Below are positions 8,403 through 14,115 of a stretch of DNA of 14,694 nt, in pieces. Position numbers and translations under genes: made by a program. The stretch's first letter is position 1; each line of letters opens with the position of its first letter. The notes below the pieces were generated by a model. The model searched no databases. It saw nothing but the letters and a program-made list of their open reading frames with translations, and was not told the DNA's origin. Origin of the DNA: an uncultured Lachnospiraceae bacterium (GTDB taxonomy: Bacteria > Bacillota > Clostridia > Lachnospirales > Lachnospiraceae); the NCBI GenBank assembly GCA_910579395.1, contig CAJTUC010000057.1:1-14694 (forward strand), read 5' to 3'.

Positions 8403-8463
8403 TCGTTACCTCCTTCAAGTTTCCATGCTGTTTCATTATGACGTTTCATCCTGAACGCCTTTT
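8403..8463 (-). other. vanW-vanH spacer
   Basis: This 61-base gap contains the vanH ribosome binding site. I saw no terminator, VanR box or convincing promoter, so vanW is probably co-transcribed with vanHDX. Confidence 0.4.
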
Positions 8464-9291
8464 CTAGTCAATAGTTTCCAATTTAATATTTTCCGGAAGC
8501 TGATACCCGATTTCGCAACAGTTGCGATACAGCCGCCTTGATGAAATCAGATCATGGTCCTCCCCGGCTTGAAATACATTCTGGATAATATCCACTTCCT
8601 CAAATATTTTATTTTCTTTCCGATAGTAAACCGGCTTGCCATTGGTAATTTTCACTGCCGCCGTCGGCTTAACATCTGTCAATATACATCCTTTGATATT
8701 CTTATCATCAAAAGAAATCGCAATTTGAAAGTTATGATCCGTATCGTTTCTTACTTTCAAATCCAGCCATCCCTCGGAAACCGTGGCATCAACGCCAATC
8801 GGTGCATCACTTGGCGGCTCCGGAAAATCTTTTATCCCGTGTCCATGCCGTTCAACAATCGTCAGCGGTGTATGAAGAAAAATCCAAAATAACAGATTAC
8901 TCATTTGACATAAGCCCCCGCCGGGCATGGTTTGGAGTTTTCCGTCTAATACGACCAGTCCTTCTTTATATGGCGTATCCTTATCCGCATTTCTGGCCAG
9001 TTTCCAGAAAGAGAAAGTTTCTCCCGGACGGATCACAAGTTTATCCATCGTATTTGCTAACAGTTTCAAATTGAATACCTTATTTTCCTGATACACCATA
9101 TCAAATCCCGTTTCAAAGTTATACATGGGACAGCTCGTTTCAAAAAGCCGATAGGACAGTAAAGTTTCTGTCTGCCTCGATGAATAGTGGTTCCCATCCA
9201 GGCTCAGGCCTGCGTAAAAACATAGCAGTCTCTGTTTCTTCCGCAGCGGCAAGAGCCATGGGAATAATTGTGTAAGCCGCTTTCTTCTCAT
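8464..9291 (-). CDS. vanW: VanW family accessory resistance protein
   Basis: A 275-residue protein with the VanW domain, found in vanB, vanG and vanM clusters; its function is not known. Conserved parts are VIRPGETFSFWKLAR (about 86-100), the TMPGGGLCQMSNLL segment (about 121-134, with C128) and the HTPLTIVERHGHG segment (about 140-152). There is no clear signal peptide or membrane helix, so it appears cytoplasmic or peripheral. It is the first gene of the induced unit. Its ATG at 9291 follows AAAGGAA with eight bases spacing. Its place before vanH and the absence of vanY set this cluster apart from classical vanD (vanRSYHDX) and vanB (vanRSYWHBX). Confidence 0.93.
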   Translation of the reverse strand: MRRKRLTQLFPWLLPLRKKQRLLCFYAGLSLDGNHYSSRQTETLLSYRLFETSCPMYNFETGFDMVYQENKVFNLKLLANTMDKLVIRPGETFSFWKLARNADKDTPYKEGLVVLDGKLQTMPGGGLCQMSNLLFWIFLHTPLTIVERHGHGIKDFPEPPSDAPIGVDATVSEGWLDLKVRNDTDHNFQIAISFDDKNIKGCILTDVKPTAAVKITNGKPVYYRKENKIFEEVDIIQNVFQAGEDHDLISSRRLYRNCCEIGYQLPENIKLETID

Positions 9292-9329
9292 ACTGTCTAT
9301 TCCTTTCTTACATAAATTTTCCTTAAATT

Positions 9330-9377
9330 AAAAAAATCGCTCCATCCGATATATAAAATATCAGAATGGAACGATTT
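9330..9377 (-). terminator. Terminator between vanS and vanW
   Basis: On the minus strand, AAATCG (9377-9372) and TCCAT (9370-9366) pair with ATGGA and CGATTT. Together with inner A/T pairs they make a long hairpin whose last arm leads straight into seven Ts (9336-9330). It would stop vanRS readthrough. It lies downstream of the putative vanW promoter's -10 element, so the predicted start (about 9368) falls inside its 5' arm. Confidence 0.8.
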
Positions 9378-9403
9378 ATATTTCCGCTTTCCCTTGCGGA
9401 TAA
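9375..9403 (-). promoter_or_regulatory. Putative activator-dependent promoter of vanWHDX
   Basis: On the minus strand, TTATCC (9403-9398), a 17-base spacer and TATAAA (9380-9375) lie just after the VanR boxes. The -35 is poor, as expected for a promoter that needs phosphorylated VanR. The spacer holds an inverted repeat, TCCGC/GCGGA. The predicted start is near 9368, 77 bases before vanW. No other good promoter fits between vanS and vanW. Confidence 0.45.
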
Positions 9404-9408
9404 CACAC

Positions 9409-9443
9409 AATTTTATACGATATTTCTTACGATTTTCCTACGA
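9409..9443 (-). promoter_or_regulatory. Three tandem VanR-type binding boxes
   Basis: On the minus strand three near-identical units follow head to tail: TCGTAGGAAAA (9443-9433), TCGTAAGAAATA (9432-9421) and TCGTATAAAATT (9420-9409). They match the 12-base VanR consensus TCGTANGAAATT that I recall from enterococcal van promoters. The first unit contains the last codon and stop codon of vanS (TCG TAG). The 11-12 base period puts the boxes roughly one helical turn apart, suiting cooperative binding by VanR dimers. Confidence 0.75.
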
Positions 9444-10601
9444 AAGAGGAAGAGTCACGGTAAATTCTATCATTTCCGCTTCGCTCCGGGCGGTAATCGT
9501 CCCGTTATGGAGTTCCACGATCTGCTTTGCGATGGCAAGGCCAAGACCCGCGCTGCCGCTGTCCGTGCTCCGGGCCGCATCCAGTCTGTAAAACTGTTCA
9601 AAGAGGCGTTCCAGCTTTTCTTTCGGTATCGTATCGCCATGATTGGTGACTTTCACAAGCAGGGCGTATTTCTGCTGTTCTGCCGTGATCATAATTTCCG
9701 TACCGCGGAAACTGTATAGGACGGCATTCCTCAAGAGATTGTCGAATACGCGCTGCAGCTTGTCCGCATCGCAGATTAACAGGATGTCGTCTCCGGCCTC
9801 CAGCGCAAGCGTCAGTTCTTTCTCCCGGAACATCGGCTCAAATTCATATGCAAGCTGCTCTAACAGCCGGGAAAAATTAATCTTGCCGCATTGCAGCGTA
9901 ATATTCGACAGGTTATACCTTGCGATTTCAAAAAATTCATTAATCAAGTCTTCCAAATGTTCCGCCTTATTAAGAGAAATAGAAAGATATTTTTCCCGCA
10001 GTTCTTCCGAAATCTCTCCTTCATCGCGCAGCAGATTCAGATAGCCGATGACCGATGCAAGCGGCGTTTTCAGATCGTGGGCAAGATACATGATCAGATC
10101 GCTTTTCCGCTGTTCCGATACGCGCACATCGTTCTTCTGCTTTTCCATTGTATATTGGAGCTGTGTCATTTTCCGCTCTATCGGGTATAACTCCTGGGAT
10201 AGCGATATCTCCCCTTCTTTTTGTCCGATCAAAACATCCAGCCGATTGCTGATTTCTTCAAAATAACCGGTGAACCAACCGAGATAAAAACGAAACAGCA
10301 CCAGAAACACCAACACGATAAACAGCAGAATGAACCATTCTTCATTATTTCGAAAAATCTGCTGGAAGAGGCTGTATGCGGCATCATAATCTATCCAAAA
10401 AGCGTACTGAAAAACCGATACCATCCATTCGGCAAACTTTCCCTGGATAAAAAAACGATAAAAGCAAAAGAAAAACAGCATTGCTATCAGAAACATGAAC
10501 ACTGTCCTGATAAAAATTTTCGTCCGGAGTTCGCGGAATTCCCTGTGAAATGCTCTTTTTGAAGAAACATCTTTTTTATTTTGGTCTTTTTCATTTTTCA
10601 A
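9438..10601 (-). CDS. vanS: VanS sensor histidine kinase
   Basis: A 387-residue membrane histidine kinase that would sense glycopeptide or cell-wall stress and phosphorylate VanR. Two membrane segments (about 31-52 and 89-107) enclose a short extracytoplasmic loop of about 36 residues, as in VanA/VanD-type VanS, not the long loop of VanB-type. The phosphorylated histidine is H175 in MYLAHDLKTPL. The N box DNLLRNA and the GLGLAIAK box are intact. The chosen start is a TTG at 10601 (LKNEKDQ), overlapping the end of vanR by 11 bases; VanSA has a similar LKNKND segment near its start. The reading frame extends to 10805 but that part only shadows vanR. No in-frame ATG exists before the first membrane segment. 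Confidence 0.93.
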   Translation of the reverse strand: MKNEKDQNKKDVSSKRAFHREFRELRTKIFIRTVFMFLIAMLFFFCFYRFFIQGKFAEWMVSVFQYAFWIDYDAAYSLFQQIFRNNEEWFILLFIVLVFLVLFRFYLGWFTGYFEEISNRLDVLIGQKEGEISLSQELYPIERKMTQLQYTMEKQKNDVRVSEQRKSDLIMYLAHDLKTPLASVIGYLNLLRDEGEISEELREKYLSISLNKAEHLEDLINEFFEIARYNLSNITLQCGKINFSRLLEQLAYEFEPMFREKELTLALEAGDDILLICDADKLQRVFDNLLRNAVLYSFRGTEIMITAEQQKYALLVKVTNHGDTIPKEKLERLFEQFYRLDAARSTDSGSAGLGLAIAKQIVELHNGTITARSEAEMIEFTVTLPLS

Positions 10602-11292
10602 TGGTATATCCGACCCCCCATACCGTTTTGATAAATTTCGGATGTCTGGCGTTTTCCTGCATCTTTTCCCGCAGCCTGCCGATATGCGCCATGACCGTAT
10701 TGTTATTATGAAAATACTTTTCGCCCCATACGGCTTCAAACAGTTCTTCGGAAGGAACAACGCTTCCCTGCCGTTCGCACAGATACCAGAGAATGGAAAA
10801 TTCAATCGGCGTCAACTGCAGCTCCTTGCCGAACAGCAGGCATTTATGAGTATCCTTATTGATCAAAAGACCTCTGATATCATATTCCTGCATCTCCGTT
10901 TCTTTCTTTGGCGCCAGTTTGTTATAACGCGTATACCGCCTTAGCTGCGTTTTGATTCTTGCAACCACCTCCAGCGGATTAAAGGGCTTTGTAATATAAT
11001 CATCCGCCCCGACGGTCAGTCCGGTTATCTTATCGCCGTCCGTAATCTTCGCGGTGAGCATGATCACGGGATAGTAAAAATTTTCCCTGATCTTCTGACA
11101 GAGTTTCAATCCGTCGATATCGGGAAGCATTATATCCAGCACAGCCAGGTCCAGTTCTGTCTCTTCGATGCAGTGCAGGGCATCCGCTCCGTTATAGAAT
11201 TTATATACCGTATAGCCGTCGTTTTTCAAATAAACTTCCAACAGATCGGCTATTTCTTTTTCGTCGTCCACGACCAGAATCTTTTCCGCCAT
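10591..11292 (-). CDS. vanR: VanR response regulator
   Basis: A 233-residue OmpR/PhoB-class regulator. The receiver domain (1-115) has the acidic pair D9/D10, phosphorylation site D53 in AVLDIMLP, T80 and K102. The winged helix (about 135-232) has LTPIEFSILWYL, NTVMAHIGRLREKM and KTVWGVGYTIEK. It should activate vanWHDX from the three boxes beyond vanS, and perhaps its own transcription, although no good box is seen upstream of it. The ATG at 11292 is unusual: the GAGAAAGG site lies 13 bases away in a dispersed repeat, with a three-codon ATG GTT AAT TAA frame ending at the start codon. The gene overlaps vanS. Confidence 0.95.
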   Translation of the reverse strand: MAEKILVVDDEKEIADLLEVYLKNDGYTVYKFYNGADALHCIEETELDLAVLDIMLPDIDGLKLCQKIRENFYYPVIMLTAKITDGDKITGLTVGADDYITKPFNPLEVVARIKTQLRRYTRYNKLAPKKETEMQEYDIRGLLINKDTHKCLLFGKELQLTPIEFSILWYLCERQGSVVPSEELFEAVWGEKYFHNNNTVMAHIGRLREKMQENARHPKFIKTVWGVGYTIEK

Positions 11293-11335
11293 TTAATTAA
11301 CCATGCCTTTCTCAACATGCAATATTTGAATGCGA
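11293..11335 (-). repeat. Dispersed leader repeat, copy E (before vanR)
   Basis: On the minus strand the spacer before vanR carries TTCAAATATTGCATG, then TTGAGAAAGGCATGGTTA, matching the core of the other copies with small losses (GAGAAAGG in place of GAGAGAAAGG). The GC-rich stem is not preserved; only GCA/TGC remains around the CAAA loop. The rest of the 66-base gap shows no terminator after the DUF1848 gene and no convincing promoter. Confidence 0.6.
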
Positions 11336-11358
11336 ACACTGTTTACTATGCACAAGAC

Positions 11359-12324
11359 TTAACTCTCTGTCCCGTTTTCCCTTTTCGTCTGATCAAAAAG
11401 ACTGAGCTGGCCATCCTTTAACGTTCTGACCTTCCGCACCGTAATCTTATCCTCCGGCCCGATACTCCCACACAGCAGCGGAGAATCCACATCATACAGC
11501 TTCGCATTTTCCCGCACTTTCGCATCCTGAAAATTGGCATAGCAGTATTTACAGCCGTTCAAACAGGTATGATAAGTCCCTACTTCCACACTTTCCAGGC
11601 ACCCGCATTCCTTCCGCTGGTTCTTATCCTTTGCGCCGGCAAGCCTACAGCCTGCCAGCCGTTCGATCAAATTTTTATCGATACAGCTTCCATGCCGGAT
11701 ACCGAAATTCTGAAGCGTTATCTGTTCCGCACAGGTCTCTACGGAAAGCTGGTGTTCAGACGCCGTCCCGGCTATCCCGGCGGCCAGCAGAAACATATCC
11801 TCTTTCGTCATTTCCAACATACCGAGTCCCGCCATATTCCGCTTCGTTTTCGCATACATATCGATAAAGCTGATGACGACTTTTTCCGTGTACCCTGCCA
11901 GAGCATCCGCCATTTCTCCAAATGCTTCCAGATGATGTTCCACCGTATATTTATCGCTCAAGAAAATGGGGTCATACCGCCAGATCACTCTTTCTTTCCC
12001 AATCTTCTCCGACAACTTCCGAAAGGTGGTGAGCAGTTCTTTTTTATCCGGGAGTCCCGGCTCTGTCTCCTTCCCGTAAGGCGTGAGCGTGAACTGAAAA
12101 TAATAAAGGTAGTCCCGCAGGCGTTCCAGATGGGCCATCATATTTGCCGGATTTTTCGTCCAGAACACGATACAGTCCACGATATCCGGCGATAAGTCGA
12201 TTCTGCTGACCTGATGCGCGTTCATGGGATTTCTGACATAGAGGAAACCTTCTTCAATCCTGCGGAAAAACCATTCTGCGTAATAATTGGGAATGTCGGT
12301 TCTCCGGCTGACGCTCAGTATCAT
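11359..12324 (-). CDS. DUF1848 family, radical-SAM-like iron-sulfur protein
   Basis: A 321-residue protein of the DUF1848 family: SVSRRTDIPNYYAEWFF at the start, RNPMNAHQVSRIDLSP, FWTKNPANM and VIWRYDPI. Near the C-terminus are C240/C242 (ECGCLES) and C254-x3-C258-x2-C261 (CLNGCKYCYAN), the spacing of a radical SAM 4Fe-4S site. In most radical SAM enzymes that motif lies near the N-terminus, so placement here is unusual, though usual for this family as I recall it. The reaction is unknown; a distant relation to spore photoproduct lyase-like enzymes has been suggested by annotation, not shown here. The ATG overlaps the stop of the GNAT gene as ATGA, so the two are translationally coupled. Confidence 0.9.
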   Translation of the reverse strand: MILSVSRRTDIPNYYAEWFFRRIEEGFLYVRNPMNAHQVSRIDLSPDIVDCIVFWTKNPANMMAHLERLRDYLYYFQFTLTPYGKETEPGLPDKKELLTTFRKLSEKIGKERVIWRYDPIFLSDKYTVEHHLEAFGEMADALAGYTEKVVISFIDMYAKTKRNMAGLGMLEMTKEDMFLLAAGIAGTASEHQLSVETCAEQITLQNFGIRHGSCIDKNLIERLAGCRLAGAKDKNQRKECGCLESVEVGTYHTCLNGCKYCYANFQDAKVRENAKLYDVDSPLLCGSIGPEDKITVRKVRTLKDGQLSLFDQTKRENGTES

Positions 12325-12767
12325 AAAACATCCTTTCCGGCCTGCTTTGCAGCTGCCTTGATGAGAAACAGTTCCATCGGCTGCTCATACCCCGGTATAT
12401 CCATGACAAAGCCGCCGCAGTCCTTATACCCCAGTTTTCTGTAAAAATGCTGTGCCGTTTCGTCTACCTGGGTGGAAGTCATGAGCATCCCGTATCCCTG
12501 ACGCGCCATGTCCTTTTCCCAGTGTTCCATCAGCCGCCTACCGTATCCTTTGTTTTGATAAGCCTCCTCGATGAAGAGCAGATTGCAGAACGGTGTATTG
12601 TCCCAGAAAAGGCCATAGCGCAAAAGCCCTCTCGGTATGCCGTCTTCCAACAGGACATAGCCGCGCGCAGTATTTACTTTTTCCATAAATTCCGGTTCCG
12701 GCAGATGCCTGTCGAGGCTGTACCAAAATTCTTTGTCATCCGGTTGTACATATCTGATCTCTGTCAT
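12321..12767 (-). CDS. GNAT family N-acetyltransferase
   Basis: A 148-residue GNAT enzyme that transfers an acetyl group from acetyl-CoA to an amine; the substrate is unknown. The acetyl-CoA binding loop is seen as YQNKGYGRRLMEHWEKDM, following the NLLFIEEAY strand, and the late TQVDETAQHFYRKLGYKDCGGFVM segment is the usual GNAT motif B region. I chose the ATG at 12767 (MTEIRYVQPDD) because GNAT domains start this way. An in-frame ATG at 12779 lies inside the repeat and is only two bases from AAAAGG. It forms a two-gene unit with the DUF1848 gene. Confidence 0.88.
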   Translation of the reverse strand: MTEIRYVQPDDKEFWYSLDRHLPEPEFMEKVNTARGYVLLEDGIPRGLLRYGLFWDNTPFCNLLFIEEAYQNKGYGRRLMEHWEKDMARQGYGMLMTSTQVDETAQHFYRKLGYKDCGGFVMDIPGYEQPMELFLIKAAAKQAGKDVL

Positions 12768-12814
12768 GAATATTACCATGTCCTTTTCTCAGCCTGCAAG
12801 TTTGAACGAATCCA
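12768..12814 (-). repeat. Dispersed leader repeat, copy B (before the GNAT gene)
   Basis: On the minus strand, TTCAAACTTGCAGG, then GCTGAGAAAAGGACATGGTA lies directly before the GNAT start. It keeps the CAAACT loop, the CAGGCTGAGA-AAAGG core and the ATGGTAAT tail. The 5' half of the stem is not conserved. Confidence 0.55.
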
Positions 12815-12817
12815 GTC

Positions 12818-12997
12818 TCATTCATCATCAGGAAAATCCCCGTTTATCTCCAAAAAATCGAATCCTGTCATTTCCAGATAGGCTTTCATAAACGCATTCT
12901 TCGTCAGTTCCTTTCGCACGAGTTCTCCGTCCACTCCCGGCCCGCTTTGGTAATAATAAACGCAAGCCGCCAAGCCTGCGTCTATTATATCATATAA
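12818..12997 (-). pseudogene. Possible 3' remnant of a lost gene
   Basis: An uninterrupted 59-codon frame ends in TGA at 12818. Its last 45 codons look like real coding sequence, with balanced codon use and a helical composition (LTKNAFMKAYLEMTGFDFLE). No ATG with a ribosome binding site begins it; a GTG at 12919 with GGAG five bases upstream could give 33 residues. The upstream part runs through a terminator hairpin, which argues against a full functional gene. I do not recognise the family. It could also be chance. Confidence 0.3.
12953..12988 (-). terminator. Terminator of the sigV-rsiV unit
   Basis: On the minus strand, an A/T outer stem (12988-12983 with 12958-12953) encloses ACGCA (12981-12977) paired with TGCGT (12964-12960), with single mismatches and a GC closing pair. 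It is followed by TTATTATT. The structure is nearly symmetrical and could act in both directions. It lies 28 bases after the rsiV stop. Confidence 0.75.
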
Positions 12998-13015
12998 TTA
13001 TCCTGTCATCCCTTT

Positions 13016-13933
13016 TTATTTCAGCAGATTTTCAAATACGGCCCTCTCTACCGTAAATTCCTGTGCTCCCATATAACCGGGCGCGACTTCGTATTCATCA
13101 AAAACGATAACAAGATTTCCGCTTCCGTCAAAATAGAAGTTCTGGTCTTCCTTGATTCCCTCCCAGTTCAACTCCGGTATATCCGTTTGGTCCACCCAGT
13201 ATGCTTTCATCTCGTCTTCAGCCATAGCCGCCCGCATCTGATTCCGGATATCTTCGCTTAGCACATCCGCATAACCGCTGTTTTCCTGAAACAAATCCGC
13301 TATCTGAACCTGTCTGCCGCTTCTTTTATCAATCGTATAGAGCTTATAGGATTCCGAACCGCTTCCTGCTCCCTGATAAATCGAAAGCTTTAATGTAAAA
13401 TACTGTTCATTATCCGTTACCGTCTCATGGTGAATCTCCAGACTGCCATAGCTTTCTCCGAGTTCCGCCGATGCCTTAAATTCTTCGATCAGCCGATCGG
13501 TCACTTCCTCGATATCGAAATTGACCTGCTCAATCGTTTCCTGCAGCTGCTTCGAATCTTCTTCCGTTCCTTCGGCCTCCTCACCCTTATCTTCTATGAC
13601 AATCTGCGGCACTTCCACATTCGCATCAAACCGCTCGCTTTCATACTGGTAATCCCGGAACGTGACCGCCTGGAACAACTTGCCGATGACCGGGATATTT
13701 CCCATCGCATAAGCGATGTCCGCTCCTGTATTAGGCAGCAGAATGAGCAGCGCCACGGCTGCGGCCGCAACTGCCGGTATACGGAATCTGTGGACTTTCC
13801 CGGCCTTCTTCGTTGTCTCTTCCAGCTTCCCTTTTAATTCCTTGGGAACCGGAATTTCCTGATAGTGTTTTTTTTCTTCCAAAAGTCTTTTTTCCAATTC
13901 TGTCAAATCTATATTTTTCATATTCTTATTCAT
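13016..13933 (-). CDS. rsiV: RsiV-like membrane anti-sigma factor (DUF3298)
   Basis: A 305-residue single-pass protein. The cytoplasmic part (1-50) would hold the sigma factor. A hydrophobic segment (about 52-68) is followed by ADIAYA-MG, a good signal-peptidase site. The extracytoplasmic part ends in a DUF3298-like domain (about 165-300; YKLYTIDKRSGRQVQIADLF and NFYFDGSGNLVIVFDEYEVA, then PGYMGAQEF). In Bacillus RsiV this domain binds lysozyme, after which signal peptidase and an intramembrane protease cut the protein and free SigV. That mechanism is inferred here by homology. The frame has an ATG at 13945 inside a repeat; I prefer the ATG at 13933, which overlaps the stop of a 31-codon leader frame. 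It follows sigV and ends at a terminator. Confidence 0.85.
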   Translation of the reverse strand: MNKNMKNIDLTELEKRLLEEKKHYQEIPVPKELKGKLEETTKKAGKVHRFRIPAVAAAAVALLILLPNTGADIAYAMGNIPVIGKLFQAVTFRDYQYESERFDANVEVPQIVIEDKGEEAEGTEEDSKQLQETIEQVNFDIEEVTDRLIEEFKASAELGESYGSLEIHHETVTDNEQYFTLKLSIYQGAGSGSESYKLYTIDKRSGRQVQIADLFQENSGYADVLSEDIRNQMRAAMAEDEMKAYWVDQTDIPELNWEGIKEDQNFYFDGSGNLVIVFDEYEVAPGYMGAQEFTVERAVFENLLK

Positions 13934-14025
13934 ACTAATAACCATGCCTTTCTCTCAACCTGCGAACTTTGGGCCACAAGCACAAATTCGCGTGTAAAAA
14001 ATTTATTTTTCACACTAATAACCAT
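13930..14025 (-). other. 31-codon leader reading frame made by the tandem repeats
   Basis: A frame from the ATG at 14025 in repeat copy D runs through copy C and stops at a TGA that overlaps the rsiV ATG at 13933 (ATGA). The peptide (MVISVKNKFFTREF..., ending WLLV) has no known motif. Its own ribosome binding site is too close to the ATG for certain use. It may couple translation to rsiV, or may be a by-product of repeat duplication. Confidence 0.3.
13934..14015 (-). repeat. Dispersed leader repeat, copy C (before rsiV, tandem with D)
   Basis: On the minus strand, this copy has an A/T hairpin (14015-13992, one mismatch), CGAATTTGTG, a stem CTTGTG/CGCAGG around a CCCAAAGTT loop, then GGTTGAGAGAAAGGCATGG and TTATTAGT before the rsiV ATG. 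It aligns along its length with copy D. Differences in the stem keep pairing through G-U pairs, suggesting a selected RNA structure. Confidence 0.75.
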
Positions 14026-14094
14026 ACCTTCTCTCAACCTGCGAGTTTGAGCGCAGGCACAAATTTGCGATTGAAAAATCTTTGATTTTTCAAT
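14016..14094 (-). repeat. Dispersed leader repeat, copy D (tandem with C)
   Basis: The best-structured copy. On the minus strand it begins with a perfect 11-base-pair hairpin (ATTGAAAAATC with GATTTTTCAAT, loop AAA), then CGCAAATTTGTG, a perfect stem CCTGCG/CGCAGG with loop CTCAAACT, GGTTGAGAGAAGGTATGG and TTATTAGT followed by GTG. It starts 21 bases after the sigV stop. The A/T hairpin lacks a T tract, so I do not call it a terminator. Confidence 0.75.
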
Positions 14095-14115
14095 CTATAC
14101 ACCTTTCCCTTTCTG

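Noticed and set aside
10602..10805. 68-residue N-terminal extension of VanS
   Set aside because: It overlaps the well-conserved VanR winged-helix region in another frame and looks unlike any kinase N-terminus; known VanS lengths fit the TTG start.
5793..11292. Transposon or integrative element carrying the van genes
   Set aside because: No integrase, transposase, relaxase or flanking inverted repeats are visible in the window; only the short leader repeats bracket the cluster.
11293..11358. VanR box upstream of vanR
   Set aside because: The closest match, TCGCATTCAAAT, agrees at about 7 of 11 informative positions and overlaps the dispersed repeat; too weak to report.
11569..12195. 208-codon plus-strand open frame
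   Set aside because: It is antisense to the intact DUF1848 gene, with no ribosome binding site or recognisable domain.
14070..14094. Perfect 11-base-pair hairpin after sigV as a terminator
   Set aside because: The stem is nearly all A/T, no T tract follows, and the sequence is part of the repeat also found in copy C. Stopping here would also cut off rsiV.
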